This document shows positions 19,352 to 27,975 of a stretch of DNA of 64,000 nt, one piece after another (positions within the stretch are counted from its first letter, which is position 1; each line of letters begins with the position of its first letter). A program made the position numbers and the translations under genes. The notes beneath the pieces are model-generated. The model did no database searches and was not told where the DNA came from. It worked only from the letters and a program-made list of their open reading frames with translations. Source of the stretch: Acidobacteriota bacterium (GTDB taxonomy: Bacteria > Acidobacteriota > Terriglobia > Acidiferrales > UBA7541); the NCBI GenBank assembly GCA_003223245.1, contig QHYI01000131.1, forward strand, positions 1 through 64,000, given 5' to 3'.

Positions 19352-20544
19352 CGCTGTTCCATTAACACGATGTTGTCGCGGCGGATAAGAATGTGAGTCC
19401 CCGTGGCGCCTTGCGCCTTTTCGGGAGCAGCCCTTCTTTTTTGCACGATTTGTTCGGCCTCTTGACTCGCGCAATTGGCAATGCCGCGGGCAATCTCTCG
19501 GCCTTCTCCATCCACAATGCTTACCACATCCATGGGAGAAAAGTGACCGTCGACTCGTTCGACCCCCGAAGTAAGCAAGCTGGCTTTGCCATGCGTGATC
19601 GCCCGCCGGGCTCCTTCATCCACGACCACGCGTCCACTCACGCCGGCAGCGTAAGCAATCCACCGCCGCTTGCCCCGAATACGCTTGGTTTGCAGGAAGA
19701 CCGTTCCGACTCGCTCTCCCGCAAAAATCCGGTCCAGAATATCCGGCTTCGTTCCGTTCGCAATCACCGCGATCCGCCCGCAATTCATGGCGATTTCCCC
19801 GGCCTCGAGCTTTGTCAACATTCCCCCGCGCCCGCCGGTGTCAGGCCCGGAAGCCAAGGCCTTGAGTTCCGGCGTCACTTTAGCAATCAGTGGAATAGGT
19901 TCAAGTTCGACGGTCTCTGCGGAGTTTGCCGGCTTCTTTTGAAGAAACCCATCCACGTTGCTCAGAAGAATGAGCGCATCTCCATCCAAGCCGCTCATGA
20001 CCAGCGCAGCAAGCCTGTCATTGTCGCTGAAGGCGTTTGCTCGTCCCCCTTTGTCGAGAGATTCGATCTCGGCGGTCGAGACGGTATCGTTTTCGTTGAT
20101 GATGGGAAGCACTTTGAGGCTGAGCAGCTTCTCCATTGTGCGGCGGAGATTGGTGTAGCGCCGCCAGTTGCTGAAGTCTTCGCTCGTCAAAAGGACTTGG
20201 GCGGTCTTGATGTTCCATGCAGAGAACATTTCCCTGTAAGCGTTCATAAGCAGGCTTTGCCCTACAGCCGCGCACGCCTGCTTGGTCACCAGATCATCGA
20301 GCCTCGAGCGATGCAGTCCGAGCCATCCTCTTCCCAGGCCAATTGCTCCTGACGACACGAGTACCACTTGCTTTCCCGCAGCATGCAGGCCGGCAACGGA
20401 TCTCATGAGAGGTTCAACGCGCTCCCGGCACAAAGTTCCGTCCGGCGCGGTTACCGTGCTCGTGCCCAATTTAATGACGATGCGAGACGCGGCTTTCAGA
20501 ACTCTTTTGCGCTCAGCCTCCAATTTGGAATGGTCGGATTGCAT
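19348..20544 (-). CDS. proB: Glutamate 5-kinase with PUA domain
   Basis: ProB phosphorylates glutamate, the first and feedback-regulated step of proline synthesis. The 398-residue product has the amino-acid-kinase domain at ~1-270 (IVIKLGTSTVT, VLVSSGAIGLG, INENDTVST, FSDNDRLAALV, GGMLTKLEAGEIAM) and a C-terminal PUA domain (~290-375, VSGRVVVDEGARRAI). This is the longer class of glutamate kinases. It precedes proA with a 4-base stop/start overlap. A GAGGAG lies ~25 bases before ATG 20544, too far to be ideal, and no better start is in frame. Confidence 0.95.
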   Translation of the reverse strand: MQSDHSKLEAERKRVLKAASRIVIKLGTSTVTAPDGTLCRERVEPLMRSVAGLHAAGKQVVLVSSGAIGLGRGWLGLHRSRLDDLVTKQACAAVGQSLLMNAYREMFSAWNIKTAQVLLTSEDFSNWRRYTNLRRTMEKLLSLKVLPIINENDTVSTAEIESLDKGGRANAFSDNDRLAALVMSGLDGDALILLSNVDGFLQKKPANSAETVELEPIPLIAKVTPELKALASGPDTGGRGGMLTKLEAGEIAMNCGRIAVIANGTKPDILDRIFAGERVGTVFLQTKRIRGKRRWIAYAAGVSGRVVVDEGARRAITHGKASLLTSGVERVDGHFSPMDVVSIVDGEGREIARGIANCASQEAEQIVQKRRAAPEKAQGATGTHILIRRDNIVLMEQR

Positions 20545-20857
20545 TTGATAAGTTTGGACGAAAACCAGCTCCTCAGAATTTGAAAAGCGTGCTCCCTCCT
20601 AAGACAAACCAAGTCCGCTGCAACAGAACGTATTCGAAGAAACTAGACGCAAATCCCTCTCACAAGATTTTACCGGAATCTCCGGCTCGATGTTGGCTTA
20701 AGCAGTTCTCCTAGGCGGCCACCTGCTGTCCTTGAGCTGTCCGAAAATGCCGGTAGCTCCTTCCTTCTGCTCCCCGAGTTTTCCTCAGCCTCCAAAAATT
20801 CTCCGTGAAATTCTCCTTTAAGAGCCGTTACAATTGCCGCATCGGACTCCGCATCGA
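20545..20857. other. Divergent intergenic region proB / yjjX-like gene
   Basis: 313 bases with no gene. TACAAT at 20829-20834 is a reasonable -10 for the plus-strand gene and would give a leader of only ~15 bases with no Shine-Dalgarno site. No terminator or repeat was seen. Confidence 0.4.
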
Positions 20858-21511
20858 ATGTCCAAAATTATCATGGCTATCGGCAGCAAGCGCGGCCCGA
20901 AGCTCAACGCCGTCCAGCAGGCATTGGAATCCTTGTCTCCCTTCTTTCCTCCGGCCACCGAATTCGAGCTAGTCGGCCTGGAAGTTGACAGCGGCGTCAG
21001 CCACACTCCCTCGTCCCGCGAAGAACTCATGCGCGGCGCCCGCCAGCGCGCGGAAACTCTCGTGCAAATCGCGCAGAAAAGCGCTTTGCGGTGGCACTAC
21101 TTCGTCGGTTTGGAGGGCGGGCTCGACGTAATTCACGAGACTGCCTCGCCCCTCCCAATCCGTGGTCATTCGGATGTTCCTCCAAACGCGCGCCGCCGCG
21201 TTTTCCTTGAGAGTTGGGCTTATGTTTCGGATGGTAAGCGCGGCCACTACGGTCGCTCGGGTGGTATCGAACTCCCCGAACCGCTCGTGCGCGAAGTCCT
21301 TGAAAATGGCACCGAGCTTGCCGTGGCCATCGATCGGTTTGCCGGCACGGCGGGCATCCGAGATGCGCAAGGCGCCTGGGGCGTTCTTTCGGGCGATCTC
21401 ATCAGCCGCCAGGAAGCGTTTCGCGTGGCCGTGATTGCTGCCTTCGCCCCGTTCTATAATGCAAAGATGTACCGTGCCGCCGCCGTTGGCGCTTCCGGCT
21501 CGGTCTTATGA
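20858..21511 (+). CDS. yjjX: Inosine/xanthosine triphosphatase (YjjX/DUF84 family)
   Basis: The 217-residue product should hydrolyse non-canonical purine nucleoside triphosphates (ITP, XTP) and clean the nucleotide pool. Family motifs are visible: AIGSKRGPKLNAVQQAL (the N-terminal TNPAK-like loop that binds phosphate), VDSGVSHTPSSREE with GARQRAETL, YFVGLEGGLD, and a C-terminal AFAPFYNAKMY. The start is set at ATG 20858; an earlier TTG is unlikely. Its neighbour tdk also works on nucleotides. It has some extra length before the central RFAGTAGIRD compared with the E. coli protein. Confidence 0.85.
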   Translation: MSKIIMAIGSKRGPKLNAVQQALESLSPFFPPATEFELVGLEVDSGVSHTPSSREELMRGARQRAETLVQIAQKSALRWHYFVGLEGGLDVIHETASPLPIRGHSDVPPNARRRVFLESWAYVSDGKRGHYGRSGGIELPEPLVREVLENGTELAVAIDRFAGTAGIRDAQGAWGVLSGDLISRQEAFRVAVIAAFAPFYNAKMYRAAAVGASGSVL

Positions 21512-21607
21512 TTGCGTGTCAAGGAGTGTCAAACCGGGCTTTTTTGTGGAACATCAAATGGAAAGGTCTATGCGCAACAAAGAGCACGCGAAGGAATTTG
21601 TTCCTTA

Positions 21608-21630
21608 ACTGACAACGAAGGACTTACAAC
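21608..21630 (+). repeat. Short element ACTGACAAC..AGGACTTA before tdk
   Basis: This 23-base segment nearly matches the element before pgk (29103-29125) and, less closely, the one before frr (39318-39342, minus strand). All three lie within about 30 bases of a start codon. No function is known to me. Confidence 0.6.
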
Positions 21631-21657
21631 TTAGGACTTTTTCGGACAGGAGCCACC

Positions 21658-22287
21658 GTGGACATCGTCAAAGGCAATATGGGCTGGATCGAAGTCATCG
21701 TCGGCCCGATGTTTTCCGGCAAGAGCGAGGAACTGATTCGCCGACTGCGCCGTGCGGAGATTGCGCGCCAGCGCGTGCAAATCTTCAAACCTGCCATCGA
21801 CGAACGCTACGCCGCCAACGAAATTGTTTCGCACTCCGGCCTGGGTATTTCCTCAGACAACATCGCCAAGGCCTCGGAAATCATAGACAAGCTCTCTCCG
21901 CGCACCGAAGTCGTCGGCATCGACGAAGCGCAATTCCTTGGTGAGGAACTCGTCGATGTTTGCACCAAGCTTGCCAACCTTGGCAAGCGCGTCATCGTAG
22001 CCGGCCTCGATACTGATTATCGCGGCCGCCCTTTCGAGCCCATGCCCCGCCTCCTGGCCATCGCCGAGGAAATCACCAAGCTCCTGGCGATTTGCGTTCG
22101 CTGCGGCAATCCCGCGGTCCACACGCAGCGCCTCATTGAAAGCGAAGAATTGATTGTTGTCGGCGCGATGGGCGCTTACGAAGCTCGCTGCCGCCGCTGC
22201 TTCGAGCCCAGTCCCGCGCTCGCCGTGAAAAAGACAGACGGCCCGCAACTCATCGCTCGCAACCGCGCTGCCACCGCTGGCGATTAG
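21658..22287 (+). CDS. tdk: Thymidine kinase (type II)
   Basis: The enzyme phosphorylates thymidine in the salvage pathway. The 209-residue product has the Walker A motif [11 protein letters not shown] at ~14-24, Walker B-like [10 protein letters not shown], the lasso-region [15 protein letters not shown], and a zinc ribbon (CVRCGNP and CRRCFEP). These mark the short, TK1-like class. GTG 21658 is preferred because AGGAG at 21648-21652 sits five bases ahead; ATG 21679 would begin right at the catalytic domain and has no such site. Confidence 0.95.
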   Translation: MDIVKGNMGWIEVIVGPMFSGKSEELIRRLRRAEIARQRVQIFKPAIDERYAANEIVSHSGLGISSDNIAKASEIIDKLSPRTEVVGIDEAQFLGEELVDVCTKLANLGKRVIVAGLDTDYRGRPFEPMPRLLAIAEEITKLLAICVRCGNPAVHTQRLIESEELIVVGAMGAYEARCRRCFEPSPALAVKKTDGPQLIARNRAATAGD

Positions 22288-22430
22288 TGCGCGATCAACT
22301 CTCCGTACTTTTTTTTGAAGACCGGCATTACCTTTCCGCCAACTCCCCCCTTTCTTTCCTTGAGGTTGCGGCTCCATTCCGTCAAACTGTTCCGTCCTTG
22401 AATATCCAAAAATTAGGCTGACTCGCAGCT

Positions 22431-23435
22431 ATGATCATCGAATCGAAGGCGCCAACCCGTGTGGACTTCGCCGGCGGAACGCTCGACATTTGGCCGCTTT
22501 ACCTTTTCCATCCCGGAGCCGTCACCGTCAACGCCGCCATCTCCCTCTACGCTTCCTGCCGCATTGAAACTAATGGCAGCGAGAGTATTCACCTTATGTC
22601 TCGTGACACGCAGCGCGAAGAAACCTTCTCCTCTTTCAACATGCTCATGAAAACCAAGCGCTATCGTCTTCCTCTTCTCGCAGAAATCGCCAAGTTCTTT
22701 CGTCCTCAGGGCGGCTTCACGCTGATGACGGACTCCGAAGCCCCGGCCGGTGCGGGAATTGGCGGCTCCAGCGCCATGGCCGTGGCTATTTGCGCCGCTC
22801 TTGACCGTTTCACTGGAGCAGGGAAGAGCAAGGTCGATTGGATTCACATCAGCCGCGACGCCGAGGCCATCGTCATCAACGTTCCCACCGGCACGCAGGA
22901 TCACTACCCTCCGGCCTTTGGCGGTGCCGCTGCGATTGAGCTGCCTGCCGGCGGTGAGCATCGCGTCGAGCTTCGCGTCAATCTTGATGAGCTGGAGCGC
23001 CGCGTGGTGGTCTGCTATACGGGCAAGCCCCGCCAGCATGGCATCAACAACTGGGAAGTTTTCAAAGCGCAAATCGGGGGCAAGCGCGCCGTGCAACAAA
23101 GTCTCGAGCGAATTTCCGAGGTTGCCCAATGCATGCGCGTCGCTTTTGAGAGGCCCGACTGGAGGGAAGCCGGACGCCTCATGCGGGAGGAATGGTCCTT
23201 CCGTAAACGCAACCTCCCCACCATCTCGACCAAAACCATCGACCGCGTCATTGAAAACGCCCGCCGCAACGGCGCTCTTGCGGGCAAGGTTTGCGGTGCG
23301 GGCGGTGGCGGCTGCGTGGTTCTCCTCATCGAGCCCGAAGCGCGCGACCGCGTCGAAAAAGCTATCAGGGAAGCGGGCGGCGAGGTTCTGCGTACCACGA
23401 TCGACCGCCAAGGCGTAAACGTCGTTTCCCGCTAA
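22431..23435 (+). CDS. GHMP-family sugar kinase
   Basis: The 334-residue product has the three GHMP motifs: APTRVDFAGGTLD (motif 1), GAGIGGSSAMAVAICAAL (ATP-binding motif 2) and LAGKVCGAGGGGCVVLL (motif 3). The N-terminal half resembles the D-glycero-D-manno-heptose 7-phosphate kinase/fucokinase branch more than galactokinase. Members phosphorylate a sugar or sugar phosphate; the exact substrate is unclear. Near-neighbours (tdk upstream, a hypothetical protein downstream) do not point to a pathway. A role in heptose or fucose activation for envelope glycans is possible, given that the family is often tied to those. Confidence 0.8.
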   Translation: MIIESKAPTRVDFAGGTLDIWPLYLFHPGAVTVNAAISLYASCRIETNGSESIHLMSRDTQREETFSSFNMLMKTKRYRLPLLAEIAKFFRPQGGFTLMTDSEAPAGAGIGGSSAMAVAICAALDRFTGAGKSKVDWIHISRDAEAIVINVPTGTQDHYPPAFGGAAAIELPAGGEHRVELRVNLDELERRVVVCYTGKPRQHGINNWEVFKAQIGGKRAVQQSLERISEVAQCMRVAFERPDWREAGRLMREEWSFRKRNLPTISTKTIDRVIENARRNGALAGKVCGAGGGGCVVLLIEPEARDRVEKAIREAGGEVLRTTIDRQGVNVVSR

Positions 23436-23617
23436 GCTCTACGGGAGAAAACTGCTCATTTTCGGGGTTGCTGTCTTCCGCCCGTCCCACCGTACAGTTC
23501 GGCGCCCGCCCCGTACAGTTAAACAAACTGCCTCTCGCCACACCCGAGCACCTGTTCAGCGGCTTCCGAGCATCATAGAATAGGTAACGCGGGCACCCAG
23601 GAGGCGCCTGCCCAAGT

Positions 23618-24529
23618 ATGCCGAACTGGTATGCCATTCCTCTGGCTTTGCTGCTTTTGGGCGATGCGGACATCCCGCGCGTGAATAGCCTTCGTCCGCC
23701 CGAAAAGTCTTCCCTGAACTTTCCTTCAGACGAAGAAATTCCCATTTTTCCCAGCACGGAAGACTTTTCCGCTGACGGACAGACCCAGACAAAGCCCGTC
23801 AACAATCCCAACGAGCCGCTGCAAGAGACCTCGAAACTGACCTTGATTCGCTTTGTCTCCGGTGAATTTGCCAAAGCCCTCAAGTCTTTGCCCGCGGGCA
23901 AAGAAGGTTTCAACTTTCCTGTAGGCAAACCGCTTGACGCGCAGCTTCTCGACCGTGCCGTGGCCACGCATGGCGCTGCCGTCAATTCCGGCGACAATGT
24001 TCAAATCACCGGGCTGCAATTTCGCGCTCACCAGATCATCGTCGACATCAACGGCGGCGGTCGCGGCAAGCATCACTGGCGCGATCATCTCCAAATCGGC
24101 ATCGGCGGCCCTCATCCTACGGTGCAATCCAGTTCGACCCAGGAAACCGGCCCGCCGGGTTTGCAGCCGGGCATGGGCAGCACCATTTTTCTGGACTTTA
24201 TTAAGTTCGTTCCGGACATGACTCCGGACGAATTGAAGAAGATTCTCTCGCCCTTCCTCAATTTTCAGAACGAGCGCTCCGCCTCCGTGCAGTGGATTGA
24301 TACTTTGCCACCGGAGATGAAGAAAGCCATTCAGGAGCGCCGGCCCGTCGTCGGCATGGACCGCGAAGAAGTCGTGGCTGCCATGGGCAAACCGGATCAC
24401 AAAGTGCGCGAACGCGATTCGGATGGGAACGACATCGAGGATTGGATCTACGGCCAGCCCCCGTCCAAAACCGTCTTCGTCCGTTTCACCGGCGACCACG
24501 TCACCAAAATCGAGCAATTCCCTCAGTAG
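23618..24529 (+). CDS. Hypothetical protein with hydrophobic N-terminus
   Basis: I do not recognise this 303-residue product. It starts with a short hydrophobic stretch (WYAIPLALLLLGDA) that may be a signal or anchor. A low-complexity Pro/Ser/Thr segment follows to ~80. A middle part contains DINGGGRGKHHWRDHLQIG and a Gly/Pro-rich loop. The last ~60 residues (VVGMDREEVVAAMGKPDHKV, then DWIYGQPPSKTVFVRF) have the shape of the SmpA/OmlA (BamE-like) fold, in which a helix-turn with GxPD is followed by a strand pair. That suggests an envelope protein. Confidence 0.6.
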   Translation: MPNWYAIPLALLLLGDADIPRVNSLRPPEKSSLNFPSDEEIPIFPSTEDFSADGQTQTKPVNNPNEPLQETSKLTLIRFVSGEFAKALKSLPAGKEGFNFPVGKPLDAQLLDRAVATHGAAVNSGDNVQITGLQFRAHQIIVDINGGGRGKHHWRDHLQIGIGGPHPTVQSSSTQETGPPGLQPGMGSTIFLDFIKFVPDMTPDELKKILSPFLNFQNERSASVQWIDTLPPEMKKAIQERRPVVGMDREEVVAAMGKPDHKVRERDSDGNDIEDWIYGQPPSKTVFVRFTGDHVTKIEQFPQ

Positions 24530-24620
24530 GAAATGGGTTCCGTGCGAAAACCCCATGAATGCCCTCGATTTCAGGGTGTTTTTATAACCATCCACTGCGC
24601 TCCAATTTTTGAAGCTGTTT

Positions 24621-26306
24621 TCATTCTCGAGGCTCCCGCGTCTGCGGCCATTGCAATACTACGATTCTGCCGTCGGCTTCCCGTTCCAAGGTCGGCGCAT
24701 ACAATCCCAACTGCTCTCGCCGCCACCACATGCCCGTCGCGCGCTTTTCCTCTGGCGTCGTGAACCAGTATTGCCATAGCACCGCCCGTACCTCTTTCGG
24801 TGGAGCTTTCGGAAAGGGATTGCCAGCGAACAACTCCAGCACATCTTGCGAGCCTCGCAACAAGGCCTGCTCCGTTCTCGGCACAATCATCGACTCATCC
24901 CGCCAAGTGCTTAGCGAAGCAAACCACAAATTCCAATCGAAGCGCGGCTGATATGGGGCGTAAATCCCCGGCGCCTTCGCGGAATTCTGCGGCTTGAAGC
25001 GGAACGGATAAACCAGCCAGTTCTGCCCATCGTCTGAGCCTTGGAACTCAATCTCGTATCGTCCCCGCGCTAGCGCCGCGACAGGCGTGGTAGGCAGCTC
25101 TACCGGCCGCACCATCCAGATCATCTGCACGGTTGTCGCATAGAAAATCCATGTCAGCATCACCGCCGTCAACGCCAGCTTCAACGCTGCCCATTGCTTC
25201 TGCGCCGCCTTCCTCCAATTTTTTCCTTGGTTCGATTCGGCCTTAGGCTTCATTCCCTCCGGTTCAACAACTTTGTTGCTGTCGAGCCTCTCGGATGCCA
25301 ATGGTGGTGTGTGCTCTAGAGCAAGGCCCAACGTCACCGGTTTTTCTCCTAATTCGTTTTTTCCTCCGTCAGAGCTAGCTACACCGAGGCTATCTTTCCA
25401 GCGTTTCGGCACGAATCGTTTCAGCACCTTGTCATCTAGCAATAAGAACCCGAGCACCAGCACCAAATAATTCAAAAACGTGTAGTTCGCCGAGAGAATG
25501 ATTCCGACCTGCCACGGCGTCACAATGCAAAAACACGCGATCCGAAACCGCCTGGGAAAAAACATCGTCCACACCAGGGCCAGTTCCAGTGCCAGCGTCC
25601 CGAACGCCATCGCCGCCTGAACCCTGTGCGGCCAATGTTGCATGTACCATCCAATCCAAGTCGGCAGCGGCCCGTTCTGGTAGTAATCATCGAGCGCCGT
25701 GAAGTTCCGCCACTCCGGGTCGCCTCCCATAATTTTGGCCACGCCCGATTCGAAATAGATGCGGAAGCATTCCCACAGGAGCAAAAACCAGCTCGCTCGC
25801 GAAGGTGGGCTCGCCTCGCCCCAGCCCGGACGAAACCCCTTCGGCGCGTAAAATAGGGCAATAAATCCCGCCTCCAGAAGCATTCCATCCGATTGGTACC
25901 CGGAAAAATCCCGCGCTGCACTCACAAACGAAAGGAAACACACGAAGCAGATCGCCAGCATTCCGCGCGGCCATAAATTCAACACCAGCAGCACCGACGC
26001 GATCATCCCCACCCAGCAAATCGCCGTCAGCATGTGCCGCCCGCTCGAAAACCATAGCAGTGTCGGCGCATACCAGTAACCCACTCTGCCAAGCTGTTCC
26101 GTCACCGCGCGCAAATATTCGGCAGCCGGAAGAATGCCTTGCGGCCCGATCAATCCTTTGATTTGAAAAACCAGGGAGAAAAGCGCGGAGTAATAAATTA
26201 GCCCCAGCGCGCGTAGGAAAATCCAGCGCGGCAGCAGCCCGTCAGGTTTGCCTGGTTGGGAAGCAAACAGCCAGCGCACCGCCGACGCCGGTGACCAGTC
26301 CTTCAT
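24621..26306 (-). CDS. Lipase maturation factor (LMF1) family membrane protein
   Basis: The 561-residue product has several transmembrane segments in its first ~320 residues (for example YYSALFSLVFQIKGLIG and CFVCFLSFVSAARDFSGYQS). A charged low-complexity linker follows at ~325-375, then one more membrane segment, and a C-terminal globular domain with WLVYPFRFKPQ and APYQPRFDWNLWFASL. These two last motifs are characteristic of the LMF1 family, which in animals helps lipases fold in the ER; bacterial members are uncharacterised. The gene diverges from the next membrane-protein gene and converges with the hypothetical gene at 23618. Confidence 0.8.
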   Translation of the reverse strand: MKDWSPASAVRWLFASQPGKPDGLLPRWIFLRALGLIYYSALFSLVFQIKGLIGPQGILPAAEYLRAVTEQLGRVGYWYAPTLLWFSSGRHMLTAICWVGMIASVLLVLNLWPRGMLAICFVCFLSFVSAARDFSGYQSDGMLLEAGFIALFYAPKGFRPGWGEASPPSRASWFLLLWECFRIYFESGVAKIMGGDPEWRNFTALDDYYQNGPLPTWIGWYMQHWPHRVQAAMAFGTLALELALVWTMFFPRRFRIACFCIVTPWQVGIILSANYTFLNYLVLVLGFLLLDDKVLKRFVPKRWKDSLGVASSDGGKNELGEKPVTLGLALEHTPPLASERLDSNKVVEPEGMKPKAESNQGKNWRKAAQKQWAALKLALTAVMLTWIFYATTVQMIWMVRPVELPTTPVAALARGRYEIEFQGSDDGQNWLVYPFRFKPQNSAKAPGIYAPYQPRFDWNLWFASLSTWRDESMIVPRTEQALLRGSQDVLELFAGNPFPKAPPKEVRAVLWQYWFTTPEEKRATGMWWRREQLGLYAPTLEREADGRIVVLQWPQTREPRE

Positions 26307-26548
26307 CGCGCGCCATTATAGTCCTTGCCCACACAACGATTTACTAACTTGAGAGAAAACGATGCCGTACTGCCGTCATTCCGAGCGAAGCGCGGCATGG
26401 GCAGCGCCGCTGCGATCACCGTTCTTGGGTGTCGTTTTTTCTTGTAGTGGCGCGTCTTCAGACTCGTGCTTTTCTTGACTCGACCGAACTCTCGTCCGTG
26501 AAGTATGATTCGCGCTGTTTTGGCGTTACTTGTGAAACAGAGTCCGTC

Positions 26549-27052
26549 ATGAGCGCGCAAAATCCATCTACTGTGGGCGTGACTGGAAAACCGATCGCGT
26601 CGAGTCCCAAATCGACCGTTCCCATTTACGTGGCAATCTGCTGCCTTGTCATCGTCCTAGCGTTGGTGCTCGGCGTTGGATTGGCCGCCAACGAGGTTCT
26701 ACGCCACCTTGTTCAGACAGCGCCGCTCTGGGTTGGAATCGCGCTTGGTTTCCGCGGCTCAAACGCAGCCTATTGGGTGGCGCTTCCCTCCTTTCTTGTT
26801 TGGCTCGTTTTAATGGCCCTTATTTGGGCCTATCTGCTCGGCATTTCCCGGATTGTGACTGGGCACTTCTCTCCCATCGAAGTCGGCATGACGATTATCG
26901 TTGGAGCAGCCTCGATTCTCGGAATCTTGAGCTTCGTCAGTTCCAGGTCGAGCTTTTCATCCACTGCCAAGTTAGCGCTGTTCGTCGGTTTCCTAGCTAT
27001 CCAGTTGATTTGCTTGCGGATTAGTTTCTTGCCTTCCATTGCGCATCGGTGA
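26549..27052 (+). CDS. Small polytopic membrane protein of unknown function
   Basis: The 167-residue product starts at ATG 26549 (MSAQNPSTVGV) after a frame that is open upstream but unlikely to be translated. About four hydrophobic segments are visible (VAICCLVIVLALVLGVGLAA, ALPSFLVWLVLMALIWAYLL, IIVGAASILGILSFV, LFVGFLAIQLICLRI). No catalytic motif is seen. It converges with a frameshifted membrane-protein gene 19 bases away. Confidence 0.6.
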   Translation: MSAQNPSTVGVTGKPIASSPKSTVPIYVAICCLVIVLALVLGVGLAANEVLRHLVQTAPLWVGIALGFRGSNAAYWVALPSFLVWLVLMALIWAYLLGISRIVTGHFSPIEVGMTIIVGAASILGILSFVSSRSSFSSTAKLALFVGFLAIQLICLRISFLPSIAHR

Positions 27053-27071
27053 GTCGGCAAAAATGACTTAT

Positions 27072-27544
27072 TCAACGCCCTCCACCGTCAAACGCGCCAG
27101 CTAGGCTGAATCCGTAGAGGCCGGGTTTTAACCCGCCCGGCTTTGCGGCAGATTGCGAAGCTTTGCGCCTAGCCCAGACCGCGGTCAACAGGAACGGTGT
27201 CGCCAGAGCAACCACCATCAGGTGCTCGACCCACGGCGTCGTAATGCAGAAGGTTCTAATGCAAAAGGACCGTTCGGCGTTCCACACACCCGGTAAAACG
27301 CTGGACATTGTAAAGAACCCGAACGAGCAGTAAGCCTCGAGAAGTTCTGCGCAAAGTCTCCCCCTCCGCCACAACAGCACGCCCGCCAATCCAACAAAGG
27401 CTGGCAGAAGCGTGATCCAGAGTCCCGACCGTCCGGTGGTGCGAAGAGGCCGATCGCGAGCGGAAAGCCGTGACAACTCGTAAGAACGATCCAGAAGAAC
27501 CCGAGCAGAGTTCCAAGCGGCGTCTTAGGCTTCAACGCCTGCAT
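27072..27544 (-). pseudogene. Membrane protein gene with a frameshift
   Basis: ATG 27544 opens MQALKPKTPLGTLLGFFWIV and reads FPLAIGLFAPPD. Near 27430-27445 the sensible frame jumps by one, continuing as TTGRSGLWITLLPAFVGLAG and on to TAVWARRKASQ. Joined, the two parts give a smooth ~150-residue protein with four membrane segments. Either the gene is decaying or a single base is wrong in the assembly. No named family was recognised. Confidence 0.55.
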
Positions 27545-27622
27545 GGTGCGAGTATGCTCCTGGAATCTCTCGCCGCATTCCCCGAATGGACTGACAAATC
27601 CTGTGGCCGACCCAAATCGTGC

Positions 27623-27650
27623 TTGACGAAACTTGCTGAGGTACTAAAAT
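27623..27650 (+). promoter_or_regulatory. Candidate promoter of the gap leader
   Basis: TTGACG (27623-27628), a 16-base spacer and TAAAAT (27645-27650) make a good sigma-70 promoter ~320 bases before gap. The resulting long leader would carry the palindromic repeats at 27793-27889. No competing gene lies between. Confidence 0.45.
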
Positions 27651-27792
27651 ACTTTATAGTGAGCAGGGCGAAAGACTTTTGAGAACGGCTGGATTGCCGC
27701 CTCTCTTCTTAGGGTTTTATTTCTGCTCTCAGGCCCGTGGCGCGATGTGCGGTGTGATAAGCCACCGTGATTCTTGGTGACCTGGCGCTCTA

Positions 27793-27889
27793 TAACCCCT
27801 TTAGAATCAACACTGCTGCGATTCCTTGCAACTGTTGATTCCAAAGCACTTACAGTAGGCGCTAACCCCTTTAGAATCCGCACTTACAA
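27793..27889 (+). repeat. Palindromic repeat cluster (GATTCYAAAG family), locus 1
   Basis: Two direct copies of TAACCCCTTTAGAATC (27793-27808 and 27863-27878) flank one inverted copy, GATTCCAAAGCACTTAC (27837-27853). CTTTAGAATCAACA and TGTTGATTCCAAAG can form a 14-base stem with one G-U pair. The same units occur at 44527-44626 and, degenerate, at 45088-45120. It lies in the gap leader. Confidence 0.75.
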
Positions 27890-27975
27890 ACAAATATGGG
27901 GGGAGGGGCCCCTCTCGTTTTGCAAGAATTTCAAGTTGCCGCACGGAAGTCAACGATTCCTGTTCGGAGGACAGC

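Noticed and set aside
22413-23411. Minus-strand frame (332 codons) opposite the GHMP kinase
   Set aside because: Shadow frame with His/Ala/Asp-rich composition; the GHMP motifs lie on the plus strand.
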